From Desulfobacteraceae bacterium UBA5623 (lineage in GTDB: Bacteria; Desulfobacterota; DSM-4660; Desulfatiglandales; Desulfatiglandaceae), in NCBI GenBank assembly GCA_002424495.1, contig DIKH01000097.1, positions 23,279 through 31,209 of the forward strand: 7,931 nt of DNA, in the 5' to 3' direction. Position 1 is the first letter of the stretch. Every line of letters begins with the position of its first letter. The position numbers were made by a program, and so were the translations under genes. The notes beneath the pieces were generated by a model. It did not search any database. It had not been told where the DNA came from and worked only from the letters and a program-made list of their open reading frames with translations. Below, piece by piece: positions 1 to 5,225 of this stretch.

Positions 1-207
1 TATGACATGCTCGGCGGCAAGGTGATATTTGAAAAGGAGATTGGCGATGTTACCGCAACTCCCCTGGTGGAGGATGAGCATCTGTATATCAAGACCGGTT
101 CATCCGGCAATAGTCCAGTTATTTTTGGAGGGGGAAAATATAATAATGATACGGTTAAGATCCCAAGCGCCCAGGCAGGAATACAGGCGTGGAAAGAGAT
201 CTGGTAG
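1..207 (+). CDS. C-terminal end of a PilY1-like / PQQ-type beta-propeller protein (5' partial)
   Basis: The frame is open from base 1 and ends at TAG (205-207), giving 68 residues; the start lies outside the window. The peptide has a beta-strand pattern: a GGKVIFEKEIGDVTATPLV strand pair, then HLYIKTGSSG, then a closing AWKEIW. A 'TATPLV...LYIKT' blade repeat followed by a terminal Trp-(Arg/Lys)-Glu tail resembles the end of PilY1-type pilus tip and adhesin proteins and of PQQ-like propellers. If so, the protein would act at or outside the outer membrane with type IV pili. This rests on a short, poorly conserved tail, so the family call is tentative; any propeller protein with outer-membrane PQQ-like repeats is an alternative. 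It converges with the methyltransferase gene, whose stop lies 100 bp downstream. I see no clear terminator hairpin in the gap 208-307. Confidence 0.5.
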   Translation, partial: YDMLGGKVIFEKEIGDVTATPLVEDEHLYIKTGSSGNSPVIFGGGKYNNDTVKIPSAQAGIQAWKEIW

Positions 208-307
208 CATGCGGGCCGGGGTTTTGGCTGCGACTGGTAACACTCAACACATAAGTCGTGAACAGATCCTGATTTATTTTATCCGCTTGCCCCAAAGACG
301 TGCATGA

Positions 308-1323
308 TTATACTGGGAGTGCTTCAATGAGACTTGAGGGAGTGCTTGTTTTCACCACTTGCGAAATTTGGAATCCGGCGGCAGATAAGAGGTTTCGATA
401 CTCCTCTTCTGTCCTTTCCTGGCCGCCAAAGTTTACAAGCATGTGAAGGTCGAGCAATTTTCCAAAAAAAGATTCATTGCCTTTAGGAATCACCATTTCT
501 ACAATGAGGAGTTTAGCTTTACTGCTCATGGCGCGTCGGCAATTCCTGAGAATTGTGAGGCTCCTCTCGTCATCCCAGTCGTGAAGAATAGATGCGAGGA
601 GATAAGCGTCTCCACCGGATGGGATAGAGATAAAAAAATCTCCTCCGATACACTCGCATCTGTCTGCAATGCCAACAGAAGCAAGTTTACTTTTTGCTGC
701 TTCCACTACATCGTGACGATCAAAAACAATTGCTCTTGGCTGCTTGTTTTGCTTCAGAATTGCTTCGATCAGGGTGCCTTGCCCTCCTCCCACATCAACA
801 ATCATTGAAAACGCCGAGAAATCATACTCAGCAGCAATTGCAAGGCCGTTCGTAGTAACAAAGCTCGTCATTCCCTCGTCGAATATCCGGGCGTGTTCAG
901 GATTCTGCTTCAAATATTCGAAATACCCCATCCCGTGGAGATGGCCAAAAGCCGTATCCCCAGTACGAACGGAATGGAGAAGCTGACCCCATGACGCCCA
1001 TCCAATTTCCAGGCTCATGATTGGAATTGCACGCAGTGATCCGGGGCCGCTCCTGTGACAATTTCCTATAGGGGTCAGTGCGAAATGTCGTGGTTCGACC
1101 TCTGTGATACACCAACGCTCGCCAAAGCCCGAAGAAGACGATACAGGGAGCCAGGATGAGCGCTCACGCGCAGTGCAAGATCATCTACACTAATAAAATT
1201 GTCCCCTATGTGGTCGGCAAGCTCTAATTTTGCTGCAACATAAATCGCAGACGAAATCCAAAAACCAGTCATCATCTGCATCAGCGCAACAGAAGGCGGA
1301 AGTCCTTCATGATTATTTTTCAT
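308..1323 (-). pseudogene. SAM-dependent O-methyltransferase (acetylserotonin/hydroxyneurosporene type), frameshifted
   Basis: Two minus-strand frames together make one methyltransferase of about 338 residues, the usual family length. The N-terminal piece starts at ATG 1323-1321, preceded by GAGGAG at 1328-1333. It carries the winged-helix dimerisation domain (TGFWISSAIYVAAKLELADH, then LYRLLRALASVGV) and stops at TGA 1077-1075 after the frame is lost. The C-terminal frame (reading through to TAA 310-308) continues with TEVEPRHFALTPIG, the normal continuation after 'ASVGVF'. It then carries the SAM-binding VDVGGGQG (about 799-776), the DFF...LLASILHDWDD segment with the family's catalytic His-Asp, and GGQERTEEEYRNLLSAAGF. 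The first ATG in the C-terminal frame (1018) is internal, and no ribosome site or start was seen that would make it a separate gene. Adding one T near 1107-1108 (GTATTCACA for GTATCACA) restores Gly-Val-Phe-Thr-Glu, exactly the family pattern. It is therefore a recently broken gene or a sequencing error. The substrate cannot be told; members methylate small hydroxylated aromatics or carotenoids. Confidence 0.85.
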
Positions 1324-1430
1324 ATTTCTCCTCGCTTTTTCAAAAAACTCCTTATTATTAAATGGAGGAAGCAAAAAACACTCCCCCTACCGAGCAGGAC
1401 CCCGCGAAAGGATATTGTTGAGATGCAAAC

Positions 1431-1458
1431 ATCCTACATGGTTTTTTACACTGGTCAA
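1431..1458 (-). promoter_or_regulatory. Probable sigma70-type promoter of the methyltransferase gene
   Basis: On the minus strand TTGACC (1458-1453) is followed after 16 bp by TAGGAT (1436-1431). Transcription would start near 1424, giving a leader of about 100 nt before the ATG at 1323. An inverted repeat CCCAGT/ACTGGG (1471-1476 and 1493-1498) lies just upstream of the -35 box and could be a regulator site, though this is unproven. Confidence 0.45.
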
Positions 1459-1573
1459 GCGCATTTGATGCCCAGTATAATCTCAGCATAAAACTGGGAT
1501 AACAGAGAGATTTTACACTAGAATCAAGATTGGTTAAAAATTTATTTCATCATTATGAATTTTAGAATTAACC

Positions 1574-1599
1574 TGATGTAGGCGGGGGGAGTCGAATCC
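1574..1599 (-). repeat. Degenerate copy of the ssrA 3' end; candidate left attachment site
   Basis: These 26 bp match 4333-4358, the 3' end of tmRNA, at 23 of 26 positions and in the same orientation. The central block GGCGGGGGGAGTCGAA (1581-1596) is identical. On the minus strand it reads as the T-loop TTCGACT, the stem CCCCCCGCC, and a mutated acceptor end CTACATCA where the tmRNA has CTCCACCA. The remainder of a tmRNA (5' half, tag frame) is absent here, so this is only a 3' fragment. Displaced 3' fragments of this kind are left when an integrase inserts an element into ssrA. The three substitutions suggest an old event or selection lost on the displaced copy. Confidence 0.75.
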
Positions 1600-1739
1600 A
1601 TAAAAAGGCAATGATGACCAGTGACAAATAATGATGTCAACTGATTTAACATAATGAAATAAATGCTTTTATTGCCCGACCCTTTCCAGCCCAAATGTCA
1701 CCGAACGTCACTGGTTATCAATGGTAATCACAAAAAATA

Positions 1740-1761
1740 GACACAATTTTTGGCACAATCT
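1740..1761. repeat. Left GCAC/ACAA repeat cluster, possible integrase arm-type sites
   Basis: Two similar units, ACACAA (1741-1746) and GGCACAA (1752-1758), are spaced about one helical turn apart and lie about 140 bp inside the candidate left attachment site. A similar pair lies at 4263-4287, inside the right one. Paired short repeats near both ends fit arm sites bound by tyrosine integrases, but similarity this short could arise by chance. Confidence 0.25.
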
Positions 1762-1910
1762 GATTGTGACGATTTGCACTTAAGGCCAAATTTTATCACC
1801 CTATTCGGGATTGTCTCTTTTTCATATCTAAGAATTTATCCTAAAAATACGGCAGACAGGTCTGTTGATCATGATGTTTATTCTCTGTTTACAGTTTTAC
1901 AAAAAAGATC

Positions 1911-1939
1911 TTGCTTACCCTTAAAAACCATGCTAATTT
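1911..1939 (+). promoter_or_regulatory. Possible promoter of the ATPase gene
   Basis: TTGCTT (1911-1916) and TAATTT (1934-1939) are separated by 17 bp and precede the ATPase start by about 60 bp. The match to the sigma70 consensus is partial in an AT-rich stretch, so this is weak. Confidence 0.25.
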
Positions 1940-1999
1940 CTGATATGTTTAGAAATAAGTATGGTTTTATTCTGGCAAAGACAGAAAAGGAGCTCAAAT

Positions 2000-3295
2000 A
2001 TGGAGGATTTTGTCGTCAGAGTGCTGGAAGCGGACAATCCCTGGTTATTAAAATCCGACGTCGGCGAATGGTATCATAAGTTTTTACCCGAAAAATATTT
2101 ACCAAGGGATACTCAACTCTCACCGGACCATCGTGTATGCCTTGTTGTCGGACCAAGACAGGTGGGGAAATCAACTCTCATATGGAAATATTTGTCCGAA
2201 AGGAAAACGCCTGCTTTATTCCTTAACTGCGAAGAGCCGGCTTTGCGACAATGGCTGACATCTCCCGCTCTTGTCTGGGAAGATCTCTGCAAACTCGTTG
2301 ATCCACCGGTTCCTCTGTTTTTTGAAGAAGTCCGGCAATTGTCTGAAGCAGGTCTTTTTCTTAAGGGGCTTGTAGACAAACGCATCGGTGTCCCCATTAT
2401 TGCAACCGGCAGTTCTTCTTTTGACCTGGAGTCAAAAACCAGGGAATCTCTTGCCGGGAGGGCCGTAAGGTATTTGATGCTGCCTTTATCACTACACGAA
2501 ACAGCACAACAACCTGATTATCCGGAGATTATGCTGGCCAGACATTATCAAAATCAGGCGCAAAAAATGCTTTGCTATGGGGGGTACCCGACTGTTTTGC
2601 TTTCAAAGGAGCCTCAAAAGGAACTCGCGGGTCTTGTGGAGTCTTTCATCATCCGTGATGCATCTGATCGCTTTCGAATTCGGTATCCAGCCGCGTTCAG
2701 AAAGGTATTGGAATTAGCAGCAAGTCAAATAGGAAATCTCTGCAATTATTCAGAATGGTCAGCACTCGCAGGAATCAGTAATGACACGGTTTCGGAATAT
2801 GTTAATCTCCTTCAGGAAACCCATGTCATTAAATTGATAAGACCTTTTGTGGGAGGAAAAAGAGCGGAACTGACCAGCAGCCCGAAAGTCTATTTCATTG
2901 ATAATGGCATTAGAAACCTTGTCTTTGGAGGATTCCAGTCCGTGGAGAACCGACCGGACCGTGGCCCGTTGTGGGAAAATTTCGCTTTCACGGAAATCTA
3001 TAAACACTTAAACCCACTGCTGGACAGCATCCACTATTGGCGGAGTAAGGCCGGGGCAGAGGTCGATTTCATAATAAAAAGCCAGGGACGTATTGCAGCC
3101 TGTGAAATAAAGTCCGGAGATCTGAGGGGCAAGTTGCCCCGAGCCTCTAGGAGTTTTATTGAAGCGTATCAACCGGGACTGTTTCTAGCTGTAAGTAATC
3201 ATTCCCATCCTTCCATATCAGTGGGTGGGACCGAAGTCCGTTTCATCCGGCTGTTTGAGCTGGCAGAAGCAATAAAGGCATGGTCAATAAACTGA
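2000..3295 (+). CDS. ATP-binding protein of the AAA_14 / DUF4143 family
   Basis: The protein has 431 residues from ATG 2000, preceded by AAGGAG (1987-1992) at 7-nt spacing; a start at 1961 lacks such a site. Residues 46-59 hold a Walker A P-loop (GPRQVGKST at 51-59). Residues 105-111 (PLFFEEV) occupy the Walker B position, with Glu where the family usually has Asp. Residues 133-141 (IIATGSSSF) fit sensor 1, and SLAGRAVRYLMLPLSLHE (150-167) is the typical AAA_14 Arg-containing segment. A winged-helix-like region follows (about 232-300: SEWSALAGISNDTVSEYVNLL). The C-terminal DUF4143 part has LWENFAFTEI (324-333), EVDFII (354-359) and CEIKSGD (368-374), which fits a PD-(D/E)XK-like fold with Asp356, Glu369 and Lys371. 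Family members are common in prokaryotic genomes, especially in variable regions; their role is poorly known. The gene lies alone on the plus strand and converges with the antitoxin gene. Confidence 0.9.
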   Translation: MEDFVVRVLEADNPWLLKSDVGEWYHKFLPEKYLPRDTQLSPDHRVCLVVGPRQVGKSTLIWKYLSERKTPALFLNCEEPALRQWLTSPALVWEDLCKLVDPPVPLFFEEVRQLSEAGLFLKGLVDKRIGVPIIATGSSSFDLESKTRESLAGRAVRYLMLPLSLHETAQQPDYPEIMLARHYQNQAQKMLCYGGYPTVLLSKEPQKELAGLVESFIIRDASDRFRIRYPAAFRKVLELAASQIGNLCNYSEWSALAGISNDTVSEYVNLLQETHVIKLIRPFVGGKRAELTSSPKVYFIDNGIRNLVFGGFQSVENRPDRGPLWENFAFTEIYKHLNPLLDSIHYWRSKAGAEVDFIIKSQGRIAACEIKSGDLRGKLPRASRSFIEAYQPGLFLAVSNHSHPSISVGGTEVRFIRLFELAEAIKAWSIN

Positions 3296-3339
3296 AAAAG
3301 TGGATGCGTAAACCGTACTCTTATAAAGACCAACTTTTT

Positions 3340-3555
3340 TTATTGGCTATATTTTTGAAGAACCTTTTCTAAAGATACCGCCTTGAGTTTTCCTTGATGG
3401 TAGGCATCAATTCTATTTTCGGCCTCTTTGGCCCATAATTCATCAATTTCCTTGCCAGGCTTATCAAGACTGGAAATCAGCTTATCAATGAGTTGTGCCT
3501 TTTCGGAGGGGCTAAGAGTTAATGCATCTCTAAAAATATTATCTGTGGTAGTCAT
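3340..3555 (-). CDS. Orphan addiction-module antitoxin (TIGR02574 type)
   Basis: 71 residues, starting at ATG 3555-3553 with a strong AAGGAGG site (3567-3561). The layout matches the 'putative addiction module component' family: an N-terminal helix ALTLSPSEKAQLIDKLISSLD (11-31), an acidic linker with the hallmark Trp in IDELWAKEAENRIDAYHQGK (37-56), and a C-terminal segment KAVSLEKVLQKY (58-69) that in relatives wraps a RelE/ParE-like toxin. Such antitoxins normally sit directly upstream of their toxin gene. Here only 44 bp separate its stop from the end of the convergent ATPase gene, so the toxin is missing. It may be a toxin-deletion remnant, or it may neutralise a toxin encoded elsewhere. 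The short basic HicA upstream belongs to a different family and has its own antitoxin. Confidence 0.82.
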   Translation of the reverse strand: MTTTDNIFRDALTLSPSEKAQLIDKLISSLDKPGKEIDELWAKEAENRIDAYHQGKLKAVSLEKVLQKYSQ

Positions 3556-3679
3556 TTTGGCCTCCTTTCACTTTACAGGGCACTTAGAAAGGGACCCAAA
3601 TTCTCTGACGGTGTAACATTACCATTTGAAGGATACTCGGAAGCTGGCAAAAAAGGCAAAAGTTTGCTTGCTTGTTCGC

Positions 3680-3904
3680 TCAAAGTAGCTTTTTCAATTC
3701 CTCTGCGGATGTCTCACAGTCCCGGATAATTTGAGCCAAGAGCCCCCGACCGATGGTCTCACCCCCATGTACAGGCACAACTGTGCATCTGCCATCAGTA
3801 TGCTGAAGGAAATGGTGGCTACCTCTCTTGCGAATAACCTCGAAGCCCATTTTCCGAAGAGCCTTTATGAGGCGCTGACCCGTGACAATAGGAAGGCTGG
3901 TCAT
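3680..3904 (-). CDS. hicA: HicA-type mRNA interferase toxin
   Basis: 74 residues. HicA toxins have a dsRBD-like fold and cleave mRNA independently of or on the ribosome, halting translation. The sequence shows the family signature: G-x-x-L-I-K-A-L-R-K-M-G-F (9-21), KRGSHHFLQH (27-35) with the catalytic His at 30, then CTVVPVHGGETIGRGLL (40-56) and a C-terminal helix ending in EELKKLL. Length is normal for the YcfA/HicA family. The start ATG (3904-3902) overlaps the stop of hicB in the four-base ATGA, so translation is probably coupled and toxin is made only after antitoxin. No strong ribosome site of its own is seen. Confidence 0.92.
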   Translation of the reverse strand: MTSLPIVTGQRLIKALRKMGFEVIRKRGSHHFLQHTDGRCTVVPVHGGETIGRGLLAQIIRDCETSAEELKKLL

Positions 3905-4110
3905 GAGGTGACCGCTACCCGCTGAACCCCAATGAACTCAGTGGTTGCGGGTTTTTCCACCTCAAGACAGAGTTGAATGGCCTCCTTGACTCTTTTTATC
4001 AACACATCGAGAGACTTGGCCTGAGTATGGCATCCCCTCAAGGTGGGTACTGAAGCAACGAAATACCCATCTTCATCTTTTTCTATAACAACGCTAAACT
4101 CTCTATTCAT
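3901..4110 (-). CDS. hicB: HicB-type antitoxin, short single-domain form
   Basis: 69 residues from ATG 4110-4108, with AAGGAAGG (4127-4120) nine bases upstream. The sequence has the HicB partial-RNase-H-like domain: FSVVIEKDEDGYFVASVP (5-22), LRGCHTQAKSLDVLIKRVKEAIQLCLE (24-50). It neutralises HicA by covering its active site. After residue 50 only a short tail remains, and no ribbon-helix-helix or HTH DNA-binding domain is visible. This form may therefore lack the direct autoregulation that longer HicB proteins provide. Antitoxin-first order and the four-base overlap with hicA are the arrangement seen in many HicBA pairs. The 222 bp between hicB and ssrA must contain the promoter, but I do not see a clear consensus. 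Confidence 0.9.
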   Translation of the reverse strand: MNREFSVVIEKDEDGYFVASVPTLRGCHTQAKSLDVLIKRVKEAIQLCLEVEKPATTEFIGVQRVAVTS

Positions 4111-4262
4111 TTCAGTAATCCTTCCTTTTGCACAACATTAAGCCAGATCAGGCGCGTAACCAATGTTAAACACAACTACACCTTAAGTTGCAAGAGTTAT
4201 TGCAGGGCGTTAGGGAAAAAACGAATCTGTTCGCGTGGAAGATGCAAATAAGCAATAAAAAA

Positions 4263-4287
4263 CCGCACCAAATTTGCACCACAATTT
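4263..4287. repeat. Right GCACCA repeat cluster, possible integrase arm-type sites
   Basis: CGCACCA (4264-4270) and TGCACCA (4275-4281) form a direct repeat with an 11-bp period, followed by CAATTTG. They lie about 46 bp inside the tmRNA 3' end and resemble the cluster at 1740-1761 (TGGCACAATCTG there, TGCACCACAATTTG here). This fits paired arm sites of an element using ssrA as its target, but it rests on short motifs only. Confidence 0.25.
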
Positions 4288-4332
4288 GAAGCAGTTCTAA
4301 GGAGCCAACTAATTGAAATTACATATTTTTAT

Positions 4333-4358
4333 TGGTGGAGGCGGGGGGAGTCGAACCC
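4333..4358 (-). repeat. ssrA 3' end acting as candidate right attachment site
   Basis: The terminal 26 bp of the tmRNA gene recur as a direct copy with three mismatches at 1574-1599. Here the sequence is intact and completes the functional tmRNA, as expected if an inserted element restored the gene's 3' end while displacing the older copy 2.76 kb to the left. Confidence 0.7.
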
Positions 4359-4562
4359 CCGTCCGGAAACATTCAGCTTTGGCGTCTACATGTTTAGCCC
4401 AATTTTTAAGTTTCGCCCCAAGGGCATCAATCGGGCAAGATTTCCATGGGACTAACCTGTATTTGGTTTCGCATCAACGTCTCACAGGTAGAGCGGATCA
4501 GCTAGCCCACTGTTCGACGCCCTTTTCGGTCACGCGGGCAAAGACCGAAAGAGCGCTAGCCT

Positions 4563-4595
4563 CTATGCGGCTAGTGCATACGCGTAATCGTCTGC
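4563..4595 (-). other. tmRNA proteolysis tag reading frame
   Basis: Ten codons, GCA GAC GAT TAC GCG TAT GCA CTA GCC GCA, then TAG, giving ADDYAYALAA. The preceding AAAGTAAAC is A-rich, as is usual next to the resume codon. The ending ALAA is the ClpXP-type recognition signal. The tag resembles the ADDY/ADNY tags I associate with Desulfobacterota. The first residue is deduced from the usual resume position. Confidence 0.85.
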
Positions 4596-4706
4596 GTTTA
4601 CTTTATGCCCACCTGTTTTACGAGCAGGTAGAACCTCGGCATGCAACCAAAACCTCAATTATCCCCGTCGAAGCCTTTTCGCCCCCTTTTGTAAGATGTA
4701 CAATTA

Positions 4707-4735
4707 AAAATAACAACCATGACAAAGAAAGTCAA
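4707..4735 (-). promoter_or_regulatory. Probable ssrA promoter
   Basis: Between smpB and ssrA the minus strand has TTGACT (4735-4730), a 17-bp spacer, and TATTTT (4712-4707). Transcription would start near 4700, leaving a leader of about a dozen bases before the mature 5' end at 4686, which RNase P would remove. It would let ssrA be expressed independently of the upstream genes. Confidence 0.45.
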
Positions 4736-4746
4736 TTTAAACCGCA

Positions 4747-5205
4747 TCAATACTCGCTGCGCTTCTTACCCTCTTCCATCTCCCTCTTGAGATCCTTTTC
4801 TTTCAAGGACTGTCTTTTATCATACTTCCTCTTGCCTTTGGCAAGCGCCAGCTCAACCTTGGCCTTTCCATTCTTTGCAAAATAGACCTTTGTGGGTATA
4901 AGGGTAAAGCCCTTTTCCTCGGTCTTTCCGATCAGACGCCTTATTTCTCTCTTGTTCAACAAGAGCTTTTTGACCCTCAATGGGTCCAGCGGAACATGGT
5001 GGGCAAAAGGGTAGGGGGTTATGTGCATATTGTGAATAAAAACCTCCCCCTTCTTTATCTTGGCATAGCTGTCCACAAGGTTTGCCCTTCCATCCCTCAG
5101 TGATTTTACCTCCGCTCCCAAAAGGACAATTCCAGCCTCAATGACCTCATCAATAAAATAATCAAAACGGGCCTTTTTGTTCTGGCAGACCGTTTTAGCG
5201 TCCAT
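4747..5205 (-). CDS. smpB: SsrA-binding protein SmpB
   Basis: 152 residues, the normal length. SmpB binds the tRNA-like domain of tmRNA and delivers it to stalled ribosomes with an empty mRNA channel. Signatures are NKKARFDYFIDEVIEAGIVL (9-28), GAEVKSLRDGRANLVDSY (30-47), FIHNMHITPY (56-65), and the basic C-terminal tail LAKGKRKYDKRQSLKEKD (121-138) that enters the empty mRNA channel. The start ATG 5205-5203 has a TAAAGGTAAG element (5220-5211) in the 20-bp gap after the ptsI stop, which suggests cotranscription with ptsI. Its RNA partner ssrA follows 60 bp downstream on the same strand. Confidence 0.97.
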   Translation of the reverse strand: MDAKTVCQNKKARFDYFIDEVIEAGIVLLGAEVKSLRDGRANLVDSYAKIKKGEVFIHNMHITPYPFAHHVPLDPLRVKKLLLNKREIRRLIGKTEEKGFTLIPTKVYFAKNGKAKVELALAKGKRKYDKRQSLKEKDLKREMEEGKKRSEY

Positions 5206-5225
5206 AATATCTTACCTTTAAAAAA

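Larger units (their letters stand above)
1375..1999. other. Long non-coding stretch containing the left island junction
   Basis: About 625 bp without a convincing gene. It is AT-rich and full of short repeats. It holds the methyltransferase promoter (1431-1458), a hairpin-like inverted repeat GGTTAA/TTAACC (1532-1537, 1568-1573), and the tmRNA 3'-end copy (1574-1599). Two more inverted repeats flank that copy or lie just inside it: ATTTATTTCAT at 1540-1550 against 1654-1664, and CCAGTGAC at 1618-1625 against GTCACTGG at 1707-1714. A GCAC/ACAA repeat cluster sits at 1740-1761. The open frame 1750-2079 (+) has no recognisable domain or ribosome site and overlaps the ATPase gene, so I do not call it. 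Confidence 0.6.
4333..4686 (-). ncRNA. ssrA: Transfer-messenger RNA (tmRNA)
   Basis: One-piece tmRNA of 354 nt. It rescues stalled ribosomes together with SmpB and tags the unfinished peptide for proteolysis. The mature 5' end GGGGGCG (4686-4680) pairs with CGCCTCC near the 3' end, forming a seven-pair acceptor stem with a G-U wobble at the third pair, the alanine identity element. The T arm has GGGGG-TTCGACT-CCCCC and the 3' CCA is encoded (4335-4333). The tag frame runs from GCA 4595 to a single TAG at 4563 and reads ADDYAYALAA, ending in the usual LAA degron. Several stem pairs typical of the pseudoknot region follow, for example CTTTCGGTC against GACCGAAAAG. smpB lies 60 bp upstream on the same strand. 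No strong terminator hairpin follows the 3' end, possibly because an island has been inserted there. Confidence 0.97.

Noticed and set aside
29..307. Plus-strand 92-codon frame overlapping the PilY1-like tail
   Set aside because: It is a shadow of the upstream gene in another frame, with no domain and no ribosome site.
1100..1116. Programmed ribosomal frameshift in the methyltransferase
   Set aside because: No slippery heptamer, downstream stem or internal Shine-Dalgarno pattern was seen at the shift point, and this family is not known to use recoding.
1500..1760. CRISPR array in the repeat-rich non-coding stretch
   Set aside because: The repeats are short, inverted or imperfect, with no regular repeat-spacer spacing and no cas gene nearby.
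1750..2079. Plus-strand open frame of 109 codons before the ATPase
   Set aside because: No recognisable domain, no ribosome site before its ATG, and it overlaps the well-supported ATPase start in another frame. It also crosses a repeat-rich junction region. I considered an integrase C-terminal remnant but saw no RHR-Y type motif.
3296..3339. Residual RelE-type toxin start after the orphan antitoxin
   Set aside because: Only about eight residues (VRFTHPLF) resemble the family and no start codon or continuing domain exists; the next bases are antisense to the ATPase gene.
4313..4885. Plus-strand open frame of 190 codons across ssrA and the end of smpB
   Set aside because: It is antisense to the tmRNA and smpB; the apparent coding sequence is the complement of structured RNA. 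GGGGGSRTPVRK is the translated T-arm complement, a known false annotation.
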